A DNA stretch of 27,386 nucleotides from positions 1 to 27,386 of the forward strand of contig CALNAL010000029.1 of NCBI GenBank assembly GCA_937874445.1, in the 5' to 3' direction. Under the pieces are notes generated by a model, which searched no databases, was not told the origin of the DNA, and saw nothing but the letters and a program-made list of their open reading frames with translations. This DNA is from an uncultured Acetobacteraceae bacterium. GTDB lineage: Bacteria; Pseudomonadota; Alphaproteobacteria; Acetobacterales; Acetobacteraceae. The translations under genes were made by a program, and so were the position numbers. Positions 14,793 to 23,653 of this stretch are shown in pieces. Positions within the stretch are counted from its first letter, which is position 1. Each line of letters starts with the position of its first letter.

Positions 14793-15815
14793 ATGTTCGG
14801 CGTGCCCACCTTTGGCGCCCCCTTTGGCAGATGCAGCCCGCCAGCCCTGTGGCGCCTGTCGCGGCGGAAAATGCTGGCCGGGCTCGCGGGAGGGGTCCTT
14901 GCCGCCCCGCTGCGGGGCCTTCCCGCCCGGGCGCAGGCGGCGGCCGGAGCCGAGGAATCCCCGGCCCAGGCCCCATCCCAATCCGGGGCGACGCAGCCCT
15001 CCCCCGCAACCGCTCCCACCGCGGGGCGCCGGGTGGCCCTGGTGGTGGGCAATTCCAGCTACCGTTTCGTCTCGCCCCTGCCCAACCCGCAGAACGATGC
15101 CAAATTGATGGCCGGCACCCTCGGCGAACTTGGCTTCGAGCTGGTGAACGGGGGGCCGGTGCTCAACGTGGACAAGGCCGGCTTCGACGCCGCCGTGCAT
15201 GCCTTCGGCCAGCAGATCGTCGGCGCCGAGATCGCCGCCTTCTACTATGCCGGCCACGGCATCCAGGTTCAGGACAAGAACTGGCTGGTCCCGGTCTCCG
15301 CCAACCCCACCCGCGCCGAGGACCTGCCCTTCGAGATGGTCGATGCCGGCGTGGTGGTCGGCCAGATGGAGGGCGCCGGCACGCGGCTCAACCTCGTCAT
15401 GCTGGATGCCTGCCGCAACAACCCCTTTGCCGGCACCGGCATACGCGCGGTGGGCTCCGGCCTCGCCCAGATGATGGCGCCCGATGGCACCATCATCGCC
15501 TATGCCACCCAGCCCGGTGCCGTCGCCGCCGACGGGGCCGGCACGGACAGCCCCTACACGCTGGCCCTGTCCCAGACCATCCGCAAGCCCGGGCTCGATG
15601 TGCTGCGAATGTTCAACCAGGTCGCCCTCGACGTGAAGCGCCAGACCAAGGGGGCGCAGGTGCCCTGGCTCTCCGCCTCGCCGATCGACGGCGACTACGC
15701 CCTGGCCGGCCCGGCCGCCGGCACCGGTGCGGGCGCGCCCCCGGCGACCCACCAGGCGGCCTCCGCCCCGGCCCCCGCCCATTTCGTCGACCCCACCGCC
15801 CGGTTCAGGCGCTAG
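14793..15815 (+). CDS. Exported caspase-family (C14) protein
   Basis: 340 residues. The caspase fold is clear: RRVALVVGNSSYRFVSPLPNPQNDAKLM (first strand, about 79-106), YYAGHGIQ with catalytic His155, and LDACRNNPF with catalytic Cys207, so both dyad residues are present. The N-terminus has a twin-arginine-type signal (LSRRKMLAGLAGGVLAAPLRG, about 22-42) and a Pro/Ala/Ser linker before the domain, so the enzyme should act outside the cytoplasm. A Pro/Ala-rich tail follows the domain and no extra repeat or sensor domain is visible. The ATG at 14793 is chosen over a GTG 18 bp upstream because AGGAG (14783-14787) precedes it. It is probably co-transcribed with the lipoprotein 37 bp downstream. 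Bacterial members cleave after Arg or Lys as a family tendency; the target here is unknown. Confidence 0.85.
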   Translation: MFGVPTFGAPFGRCSPPALWRLSRRKMLAGLAGGVLAAPLRGLPARAQAAAGAEESPAQAPSQSGATQPSPATAPTAGRRVALVVGNSSYRFVSPLPNPQNDAKLMAGTLGELGFELVNGGPVLNVDKAGFDAAVHAFGQQIVGAEIAAFYYAGHGIQVQDKNWLVPVSANPTRAEDLPFEMVDAGVVVGQMEGAGTRLNLVMLDACRNNPFAGTGIRAVGSGLAQMMAPDGTIIAYATQPGAVAADGAGTDSPYTLALSQTIRKPGLDVLRMFNQVALDVKRQTKGAQVPWLSASPIDGDYALAGPAAGTGAGAPPATHQAASAPAPAHFVDPTARFRR

Positions 15816-15852
15816 AAATCCCCAACGAATGCGACGCTCTGAGGAACATCGG

Positions 15853-16569
15853 ATGATGCGCGGACTTCTTCTGGCGAGCCTGCTGCTCCTCTCTGGATGC
15901 GGCTTCGGCTCCAGCTCGAGTTCCACCAACCTGGCCCCTGCCTCGCCCGCCTCGATGCGCATGCTGCGCACCACCGGCTCGGCCGAGGTCGGCCGTGTCA
16001 TCTCCGGCGATACGGCCGCGATCCCGCTGCCTCCGGGCGACTGGGAGCAGGCGTACCATTTCACATCCGGCCCGTACGAGCGCTTCGGCTACCTGCTGGT
16101 CGATCACGACAAGGCCCCCATTTTCGTGCATGTCGGGCGCAACACCGCCAGCAAAAAGGGCGGCTTTCCCGTCGATCCGGCCTGCTATCCCGCCCCGAAG
16201 ACTACCCCCGCCGCCGTCGATCTCAGCCGCGGCGAACGCAACAACTGGGACTGCATGCTCGTCTGGCCCGCGCTCGGCCATACCGAGGCCGAGGCGAACA
16301 AGGACCCCGGCCTCGCCGTGGAACTGGAAAGCCTCGCCCACTACGGCCCCCGGCCGAAATACGTCGTCGGGGCACGGCTGATCGCCGGATACAAGGGCAA
16401 CATCGTCTCGCTCGACTTCGAGTTCTTCCCCTCGCAGGACGGCGTGAACGGGGATACCTGGATCTCCGACAACCAGACCCCCGCCGAGAAGGCCTACATC
16501 GACTCCATCGTCTCCTGGGCCTCGCGCTTCCGCGGCGATGTCGTCGCCGCGGCCAAGGGCGAACTCTAG
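15853..16569 (+). CDS. Lipoprotein of unknown function
   Basis: 238 residues. A clean lipoprotein signal ends in LLSGC with the lipidated Cys at 16, followed by a Ser-rich spacer. The mature part has no motif I can place; notable stretches are YHFTSGPYERFGYLLVDHDKAP, NWDCMLVWPALGHTEAEANK and GNIVSLDFEFFPSQDGV, and it has Cys residues that could form one disulfide. The open frame extends upstream to 15727, but that part overlaps the caspase gene and is Arg/Pro-rich, so ATG 15853 with GAGGAA before it is the start. Its position just after the caspase gene suggests co-expression and possibly a shared envelope role (inference). It ends 21 bp before element C. Confidence 0.82.
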   Translation: MMRGLLLASLLLLSGCGFGSSSSSTNLAPASPASMRMLRTTGSAEVGRVISGDTAAIPLPPGDWEQAYHFTSGPYERFGYLLVDHDKAPIFVHVGRNTASKKGGFPVDPACYPAPKTTPAAVDLSRGERNNWDCMLVWPALGHTEAEANKDPGLAVELESLAHYGPRPKYVVGARLIAGYKGNIVSLDFEFFPSQDGVNGDTWISDNQTPAEKAYIDSIVSWASRFRGDVVAAAKGEL

Positions 16570-16590
16570 TTCCCTGACGGTTCAGCAAGA

Positions 16591-16730
16591 AGGAAGGTGT
16601 TCTCCTTTCGCGAAAGGAGAACCAGGAAAGCTCTCTCCGTTAAGGGCTCCGCGCCCGTGTCAGCCGCGGAGCCAAAATGGGAAAAAGTCCTTTTTGCTTC
16701 TTTTTCCTTCAGGAAAAAGAAGACCTTCCT
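16591..16730 (+). repeat. Interspersed multi-hairpin element, copy C (most complete)
   Basis: The perfect 8-bp outer arms AGGAAGGT (16591-16598) and ACCTTCCT (16723-16730) enclose three hairpins. Hairpin 1 at 16599-16622 is a perfect 24-bp palindrome with arms GTTCTCCTTTCG/CGAAAGGAGAAC. Hairpin 2 pairs GGCTCCGCG (16645-16653) with CGCGGAGCC (16665-16673). Hairpin 3 at 16697-16722 has 11-bp arms CTTCTTTTTCC/GGAAAAAGAAG and loop TTCA. Hairpins 1 and 3 abut the outer arms with no gap, giving a four-way-junction or cloverleaf layout. It lies between the convergent lipoprotein and PP2C genes. I see no target-site duplication. Confidence 0.92.
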
Positions 16731-16757
16731 TCCCCTCCTTCCCGGCGCGCCACCCGG

Positions 16758-17732
16758 CTATCGCGCGAGCACGATGACGGTGCGGTCGTCGAAGAACTGT
16801 GCCGGCGTGGAGCCCTTGCCGGCCCACCAGGTCTGCGTGTGCGAGGGGTCCGCCCTCTCGATCTCGGCCGCGCGTGCCTCCCAGGCCGCGACGGAGGGCT
16901 CCTCCGGCAGGGCCTGATAGCCATCGGTGAAGAATTCCACCGAGTTCAGGGACGCGCGGGGGCGCTCGAAGGAAACGAAGCCGAAACCGCGCGTCGTGGT
17001 GCCGTCGAGCACCGCGTAGCCCAGCGGATGGTCGGGGTCGTTGGCATAGCAATACTGTCCCCCCGGGATGCCCGCCCGCAGGACCGGGGCCACGAACCCG
17101 AGCAGCGCGGCCGGAAGCCGCCCGGCCAGCAGGCGGGCGCTCTCGGCGAGAACCGCCTCGACATCCGCCGGCGAGAGCAGATCCGGGACGGCGGCATCGA
17201 GCCCGAGGAATATGCCGCGGCGTGCGCCCGCCTCCACCGCCGAGGCCTCCCGGCCGAGAGCGCGGAGATGGCGGTAGAGGACGACCCGGCCGACCGTCGT
17301 GATCTCGTCGATCGGCTTGAGGGACTGCACCACCTCGCGCGCGTTGAGCCTCACCCCGGAATCGCCGACCAGGATGAAGCGGCAGACCTCGCCGATGCGC
17401 TCCATCATCGCCATCGTCGTCGCGGCGCCCAATCTGTGCCCCGCCGTCGCGGATTCGCGTGCCAGGGCCTCGGCAAGGTCGCGGTTGATCGCGGCGACGA
17501 GCTCTCCCGGCGAGAGCGCCCCCGGGGGATGGCCGGCAAATTGTTCCGCAACCGTGGCGGCCGCGCGCACCGCGGCAAAGCGGCCGCTGCCCGCGCCGTC
17601 GATGACCGTGCCGTTGACATCGGTCACGCCATCGAACACCGCCCAGCAGCGATCGGGCAGGATCAGCGGCACGTCGTCGCCGGGGCGGCCGGCGGCACGG
17701 TATTTCGAAACGGAAAGGCACTCCACACGCAT
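16758..17732 (-). CDS. PP2C-like serine/threonine phosphatase domain protein
   Basis: 324 residues. The motifs of the PP2C/SpoIIE metal-dependent phosphatase fold are in order: WAVFDGVTD at 30-38 (metal ligand Asp34 with Gly35), GAATTMAMM at about 102-110, FILVGDSGVRL at 119-129, and the C-terminal FFDDRTVIVL near 313-322 (final metal Asp pair). There is no signal peptide, so it is cytoplasmic. It is the last gene of the kinase/ABC operon, 18 bp after the permease, with GGGAGAA before the ATG. A phosphatase is not a usual part of Fe3+-type ABC importers. It could dephosphorylate a regulator, a transporter subunit or a transported phosphorylated compound; nothing in the sequence decides which. 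It ends 27 bp from element C. Confidence 0.82.
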   Translation of the reverse strand: MRVECLSVSKYRAAGRPGDDVPLILPDRCWAVFDGVTDVNGTVIDGAGSGRFAAVRAAATVAEQFAGHPPGALSPGELVAAINRDLAEALARESATAGHRLGAATTMAMMERIGEVCRFILVGDSGVRLNAREVVQSLKPIDEITTVGRVVLYRHLRALGREASAVEAGARRGIFLGLDAAVPDLLSPADVEAVLAESARLLAGRLPAALLGFVAPVLRAGIPGGQYCYANDPDHPLGYAVLDGTTTRGFGFVSFERPRASLNSVEFFTDGYQALPEEPSVAAWEARAAEIERADPSHTQTWWAGKGSTPAQFFDDRTVIVLAR

Positions 17733-17750
17733 GATCGGATTCTCCCGGCG

Positions 17751-19426
17751 TCAGACGAAGGCGCCTTCCCGGTTCTCGGACAGGCGGAAGACGACGAAGA
17801 CGCAGATGCCGGAACTGACCAGCAGGATCGTCGAGAGCGCCGCCGCCAGACCGAACTCGCCATCGAGAACCGCGGCATAGATCTTCACCGGCATCGTCGC
17901 CGTCGCCCCGGTGTAGAGCAGCAGGGTCGAGGACAGTTCGTTGATCGCGGTGATGAAGCTCATCATCGCCCCGACGATGATGCCCGGGATCATGATCGGC
18001 ACCGTCACCTTCAGGAAGGCCTTGGCCGGCGGAGACCCGAGGTTGATCGCCGCCTCCTCGATCGAGGGCTTGATCTGGCGCAGGATCGAGGAGGTCGAGC
18101 GCACCCCGTAGGGCAGACGGCGGATGAACACCACGAGAATGATGATCAGCGCCGTGCCGATCAGATCCACCGGCGGCTTGTTGAATGTCAGCGTGAACCC
18201 GATCGCCATCACCACGCCGGGCACCACGTAGGGAACCATCAGCAGGCTGTCGAGCAGGCCGGCCAGCCAGGTCTCGCGGCGCACCACCACATAGGAGATG
18301 AAGGCGCTGGTCAGGGAGATCATCGCCACGGCCGCAAGCGAGAAGAGGAAGGAGTTTCCCACCACGTTGGGCAGCTCCCGCCAGACCCGCTGATAGCTGG
18401 AAAGCCCGAAGGCCCCGGTGAAGACCGGCCCGTTGGTGGCGAGGAGCGAGGTGTAGAACACGACGATCATCGGCAGCGCCGCGAACAGCACGACCAGGGC
18501 GCAGAATCCATACACGAGAATTCCGAAAAGACCCGAAAGCGGCTTCTGTTCGGGAAGATTGGTGAAGGCCCCGGCATAGCGGCGCTTGCCGAGGAAATAG
18601 CGCTGCAGGAACACCGCCGCCATCGAGATGACGATCATCAGCATCGAGATCGCCACCGCGATCGAGGGCGTGCCTCCCATTTCGGATGTGTACTGGTTGT
18701 AGGCGATGGTCGAGAGCGTGTTGGCGTTGCGGCCGATCACGGCGGGGGTTCCGAAGTCGGCAATCGAGAGCACGAAAGCCAGGATCGCCCCGGAGCTGAC
18801 GGCGGGGAACACCAGCGGCAGGGTGATGCGGAAAAACCGCGAGAGGGGCGCGCACCCCAGATTGGCCGCGGCCTCCTCGTAGGAGCGGTTGACCGAGCGC
18901 AGCGCGCCCTCTGTCATCAGGTAGACGAACGGGAAAAACTTCAGGGTGAAGACGAGGATGATCCCCGGCGTGCCGTAGATGGAGGGGAAGGCGATCCCCC
19001 AGGCGCGCAGCAGCCTGGTGATCCAGCCGTTGCTGCCCAGCACCAGGATCCACGAATAGGCCCCGATGAAGGGCGGGGAGACCAGCGCCAGCACCGCCAC
19101 GGTGGAGATGACGTTGCGCCCCTTCACGCGGAAACGGGCCACGAAATAGGCCAGGGGCACGCCGATGATGCAGGCGCCGAGCGCCCCGCCGCCGCCGACG
19201 ACGAGCGTGTTGCGCAGCGCCGCGAGATAGTACGGGCGGGTCAGGACGCGCACGTAGTTGGTCAGGGTGAAGGCCCCGCTGTCGGGATCGATGAAGCCGA
19301 CGACGAACACCTCGGAGATGGGCCTCAGCAACAGGACCGCGATCATCGCCAGGCACAGCGCGAAGACCACGTTCCAGAAAGTGAAGAGCCCGCCTGGACC
19401 CTTGCGGAAGAGCGCGGAGAGGCCGG

Positions 19427-19430
<4 letters not shown>
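17751..19430 (-). CDS. Fused double-domain ABC permease, Fe3+/AfuB/PhnU type
   Basis: 559 residues with about 12 membrane segments and two transport domains in one chain. Two EAA loops are visible: EEAAANLGCAPLSRFFRITLP at about 185-205 and EEAAINLGSPPAKAFLKVTVP at 458-478. This two-in-one layout is typical of FbpB/AfuB-like permeases for Fe3+, hexose phosphates, 2-aminoethylphosphonate, polyamines or thiamine. The ATG at 19430 overlaps the ATPase stop by 4 bp (ATGA), and the much longer open frame upstream lies over the ATPase gene and is rejected. The ATPase comes before it, the PP2C gene after it. The substrate is not readable from this protein. Confidence 0.9.
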
Positions 19431-20494
<1,064 letters not shown>

Positions 20495-20534
20495 TTTTGT
20501 CGTTCCGGAAACAGATCTAGCAGGATCGTGCGGC

Positions 20535-20570
20535 GGGCGGCCGCCCAGCTCGCCACGAGGGCGGCCGCCC
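20535..20570 (-). terminator. Strong GC stem-loop between binding-protein and ATPase genes
   Basis: The 12-bp palindrome GGGCGGCCGCCC occurs twice, at 20535-20546 and 20559-20570, separated by 12 nt. The copies can pair with each other as a 12-bp all-GC stem with a 12-nt loop, or each could fold on itself. It lies 8 bp after the binding-protein stop. Such structures after binding-protein genes commonly stabilise that message or partly stop transcription, so that the receptor is made in excess. No U-run follows, so full termination is unlikely. Confidence 0.65.
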
Positions 20571-20578
20571 GGACGGCC

Positions 20579-21562
20579 TCACTTCGACATGATGATGTCG
20601 TTCCACTTGGCGAGCGCCGTCTTCTGGTAGCCGGCCGCCCATTCCAGGTTGTAGTTGACGAGCTTCATCGAGCTGAGCGGGGCGAGGCTGGCCAGCGCCG
20701 GCACATCCATGCGCACCGGGCGACGCCCGACCGAGGCGACCAGGGTCTGCCCCTCGACGGAAAGCGCGAAGTCGAGATAGGCCTTGCCCGCGGCGGGGTT
20801 GGCGGGCGTTGCGAGCATGGCCATGCCGTCGGCCTGCGCGGTGGTGCCGTCGGCGGGGTAGATCACCTCCACCGGCCCGCCGCCATTCTTGTAGAGCAGC
20901 CCGACATCCTCGTTGCAGATGCCGATCGCGGCCTCGCCGTCGTTGACGAACTTGGGCACCGCGCCCGACGAATTGGCAAGCTGGGTATTGTCGAGAATGC
21001 GGCTGTAGAGATCCCACCCCTTGTCGAGCCCGTCGATCTGCAGCAGCGCCGCCAGCTGGATGTACGACGAGGAGGATTTGTCGAGACGGGCAATGGAGAT
21101 CTTGCCCTTGTATTTCGGGTTGGCGAGATCCTGCCACGTCCTGGGCCGGTCGGCGGGGGCGAGCATGGACGTGTTGATGATGAAGCTGGTGGCGATCAGG
21201 GTGAACGGCGTCCACTTGCCGGTCGGCTTGACCTCGGGGAACACCTTGTCGGCGCCGGCGGGGGTGTAGGTGCCGAGCAGATCGGGGTTGGCCTGCAGGA
21301 TGTCGCCGCCGACCGACCAGATCACGTCGGCCGTCTGGCGCCCCTTCTCGGCCTTGAGGCGATTGATCAGCTCGCCCGCGCCGGCCTTGACCAGCTCCAC
21401 CTTGATGCCCGTCTTCTTCTCGAAGGCCGGCACGATCTTGTCCACGATCTCCTGCGGCGCGGCCGTATAGACGATGACCTTGCCGTCGGCCGCGCGTGCC
21501 GGCGGCGACGCGTACAGCGTCATCGCGGCAAGGGCTGCCATCATGCAGAATGCCTTCTTCAT
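20579..21562 (-). CDS. Periplasmic substrate-binding protein, Fe3+/AfuA/PhnS type
   Basis: 327 residues. Signal peptide MKKAFCMMAALAAMTLYASP...ARA, with cleavage likely after residue 24. The mature start DGKVIVYTAAPQEIVDKIVPAFEKKTGIKVELV is the standard opening of the iron/hexose-phosphate/aminoethylphosphonate binding-protein family. It is followed by ADVIWSVGGDIL, TWQDLANPKYKGKISIA, and NPAAGKAYLDFALSVEGQTL near the end. The tandem-Tyr iron site of true FbpA proteins is not obvious, which argues against ferric iron. GGGAGG precedes the ATG at 21562, and the ATG overlaps the sensor-kinase stop (ATGA). Coupling to a kinase gene suggests that this receptor may also feed ligand information to the sensor (inference). 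Confidence 0.88.
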   Translation of the reverse strand: MKKAFCMMAALAAMTLYASPPARAADGKVIVYTAAPQEIVDKIVPAFEKKTGIKVELVKAGAGELINRLKAEKGRQTADVIWSVGGDILQANPDLLGTYTPAGADKVFPEVKPTGKWTPFTLIATSFIINTSMLAPADRPRTWQDLANPKYKGKISIARLDKSSSSYIQLAALLQIDGLDKGWDLYSRILDNTQLANSSGAVPKFVNDGEAAIGICNEDVGLLYKNGGGPVEVIYPADGTTAQADGMAMLATPANPAAGKAYLDFALSVEGQTLVASVGRRPVRMDVPALASLAPLSSMKLVNYNLEWAAGYQKTALAKWNDIIMSK

Positions 21563-23487
21563 GCTTTTTCCTCCCTGGGTGCGGCCTCGTCGGCAGGCGA
21601 CGGGGACGCGGACTGAATGGATTCCTCCGGCGGGAGCGGCGGCGACCAGCCCTCCCCGCCCGCCGGATAGCGCGGCAGATCGATCTCCACCGTGGTCCCG
21701 GCGCCGACCGCGGAACGCAGCGCGACATGCCCCCCCGACTGGCGCACGAACCCGTAGACGCTGGCCAGGCCGAGGCCGGTGCCCTGGGTTGCCGGCTTGG
21801 TGGTGAAGAACGGCTCGAAGGCATGCTCGAGCACCTCCGGGGGCATGCCGGCCCCGTCGTCCTCGACGCGGATGCGGAGGGTGTTCCCGGGCGCGGGGGC
21901 GACGGAAAGGCGGATGTGGCCGGGACCGTCCAGGGCATCGCGCGCGTTGAACAGCAGGTTGAGCAGGGCGTTCTCCAGCGCCCCGGGATCGACCAGCGCC
22001 ACCAGCGGAGGCACGCGCGGGCCGGGCCGGTCCACGGTCAGCACGACCCCCTCGCCGAGGCCCGCCGCCACCAGCTCGTCCAGCGAGGCGACGACCGCAT
22101 CGATGTCGGTGGGCACCGGCTCCAGCGGGCGGCGGCGTCCGAAGGTGAGCAACTGCTGGACCATCGCCGTGCCGCCCTCCGCCGCCTCCAGCGCCCGCAG
22201 CGCGCGCTGGCTGTTGGGCGAGCCCGCGGCGGTGGACTCCTCGATGAGCTGCAGATTGGTGGAAATCGCCGCGAGCAGGTTGTTGAAGTCGTGCGCGATG
22301 CCGCCGGTGAAGCGCCCCAGCGCCTCCAGCCGCTCGGCCTGGCGGAGCTGGACCTGCATCCGCTCCCGCTCGGCAAGCCGCGCCTTGAAGACGGCGAAGG
22401 CGTCGGCCAGCGCGCCGATCTCGTCGCGGCGGCGGATGCCGGGGGCCTCGGCGGAGGTATCGCCGGCCGCGAGACGGCGCATGGCCGCGGCGATGCCGGC
22501 GAGGTCGGCCACCGCGCCGCGCAGGAAAATCCCCAGGGCCAGAAAGGCCGCCAGCAGCAGCGCCAGCCCCACCGTCCCCGCGGCGATCTTGGCGATCCGC
22601 AACAGATGGCGCGTCGCCTCCTGGCGGGCCAGATTCTCGCGGTCGAGCTGGCGGGCATAGTCGCCCCCCAGGGCGGCGATCTCGCGGGCGGTGGCCTCCG
22701 CCTGGGAAATCAGGGTCCGCTGGCGGGCCTCCACGTCGAGCACGGCGAGGCGGCGCTCGAACAGTGGAACCAGCAGGGTCAGCGCCATCGGGCGGTCGGG
22801 CCGGCCGAGCAGGCGCGCATAGGCCGTCTGCTGGGTTTCCACCTCGTGGCGGTCGGCGGCGGAAAGCGCCGAGGAGGCCAGCGCCAGGGCGATCGCGGTG
22901 GTGGGATGCTCGGCGGCGTCGGGCAGCAGCTCCGCCTTGATGAGCGCCAGGTCCTGGGTGGCCACGCGCATCTCGGCGCGGGCATCGATGGCCTCGGCGG
23001 CGGTGGCGGCCAGGCGCTCCAGCGTGGCCTCCAGGCGTTCGGACGCACCGACCACCGCCGGCGCCAGGGCCGGCGCGGCGCCCGCCGGACCGAGCGGGGG
23101 CCCAAGCTGGGGCCCAAGCTGAGGCAGGGAACGCGCCAGGCCGGCAAAGCCACGCATCTGCGCGCGCAGCCGGCTCTCCGCATCCGACAGCGCCTCGCGG
23201 TCCTGCACCTCGCGGAAGCGGCGGGCGGCCAGGGAAAGGTCCACGGTGCTCTCGGCCAGCGCCACCACGCGCCGGGAATCGATCATCGATTCCTGCTGCA
23301 TGCGCGCCAGAGTAGTGTCGAGCCGTGCGAGGCTGAACAGGGCCCCGCCTTCCACCAGCAGGATGGTCCCGAGCACCACTCCCGCCACCATCAGCAGGCG
23401 CCGACCCAGTCCCCACGCTACCGGAAGGCGGCGGCTGGCGGCTGACAGCAAGGCGGCGTCACGCGGCTTTTCCTGCCGCTCCTGCAT
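21559..23487 (-). CDS. Membrane sensor histidine kinase (PgtB-like architecture)
   Basis: 642 residues. TM1 is at about 30-54; a large periplasmic, mostly helical region spans about 55-296; TM2 is at about 297-324; a HAMP linker (to about 377) follows; then the phosphoacceptor region LEALGRFTGGIAHDFNNLL (His399), N box LLNLLFNARDAL, G1 VEDDGAGMPP, FFTTKP and G2 GTGLGLASVYGF. The length and long helical sensor resemble PgtB of Salmonella, whose system also involves a binding protein of this type. The start is ATG 23487 with GGAGGA 5 nt upstream; an ATG at 23502 is less likely. The stop overlaps the binding-protein start. The sensor region has an in-frame 12-bp tandem duplication. The partner is the divergent OmpR-type regulator at 23654. 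Confidence 0.9.
   Translation of the reverse strand: MQERQEKPRDAALLSAASRRLPVAWGLGRRLLMVAGVVLGTILLVEGGALFSLARLDTTLARMQQESMIDSRRVVALAESTVDLSLAARRFREVQDREALSDAESRLRAQMRGFAGLARSLPQLGPQLGPPLGPAGAAPALAPAVVGASERLEATLERLAATAAEAIDARAEMRVATQDLALIKAELLPDAAEHPTTAIALALASSALSAADRHEVETQQTAYARLLGRPDRPMALTLLVPLFERRLAVLDVEARQRTLISQAEATAREIAALGGDYARQLDRENLARQEATRHLLRIAKIAAGTVGLALLLAAFLALGIFLRGAVADLAGIAAAMRRLAAGDTSAEAPGIRRRDEIGALADAFAVFKARLAERERMQVQLRQAERLEALGRFTGGIAHDFNNLLAAISTNLQLIEESTAAGSPNSQRALRALEAAEGGTAMVQQLLTFGRRRPLEPVPTDIDAVVASLDELVAAGLGEGVVLTVDRPGPRVPPLVALVDPGALENALLNLLFNARDALDGPGHIRLSVAPAPGNTLRIRVEDDGAGMPPEVLEHAFEPFFTTKPATQGTGLGLASVYGFVRQSGGHVALRSAVGAGTTVEIDLPRYPAGGEGWSPPLPPEESIQSASPSPADEAAPREEKA
23097..23120. 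repeat. In-frame 12-bp tandem duplication in the kinase sensor region
   Basis: GGGGCCCAAGCT occurs at 23097-23108 and 23109-23120. In the kinase it encodes LPQLGPQLGPPLGP, a Pro/Gly-rich interruption of an otherwise helical periplasmic region (about residues 121-134). The unit length keeps the frame. Confidence 0.75.
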
Positions 23488-23584
23488 GGACTTCCTCCGC
23501 ATTCCGGCTGCTTCGGCCGGGTGTTTCTGCGAGTCGGCACATGATTTGCCGCCCGTATGAATGGCGTATTTCACGCCGCACACA

Positions 23585-23602
23585 GAACATGTAACATTGT
23601 TC
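23585..23602. promoter_or_regulatory. Candidate regulator site between kinase and response regulator
   Basis: The 166-bp divergent region holds an A/T-rich patch with GAACA (23585-23589) and its complement TGTTC (23598-23602) around an 8-bp centre, within which ACATGTA and ACATTGT form imperfect direct repeats. OmpR-type regulators bind paired direct or inverted repeats, so this is the natural place for autoregulation. On the - strand TTACAT and AAATAC, 17 bp apart, are a weak promoter candidate for the kinase operon. Confidence 0.35.
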
Positions 23603-23653
23603 ACGAACTTCTGGAGCCCGGGGTCGTGCGCCGGCCCCGACGAGGACGTCGCG

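Noticed and set aside
16591..16730. tRNA or tmRNA, because the element can fold as a cloverleaf
   Set aside because: Stem lengths (8, 11-12, 9 and 11 bp) are wrong, there is no T-loop GTTCRA, anticodon arm or CCA end, and three further copies exist between genes.
16591..16730. Insertion sequence or MITE with target-site duplication
   Set aside because: The outer arms look like short terminal inverted repeats, but I find no direct duplication flanking copies B, C or D and no transposase in the window, so mobility stays only a possibility.
20579..21562. Ferric iron-binding protein FbpA
   Set aside because: The family resemblance is broad. The paired C-terminal tyrosines expected for iron are not evident and the operon has sensor-kinase and phosphatase partners, so I leave the substrate open.
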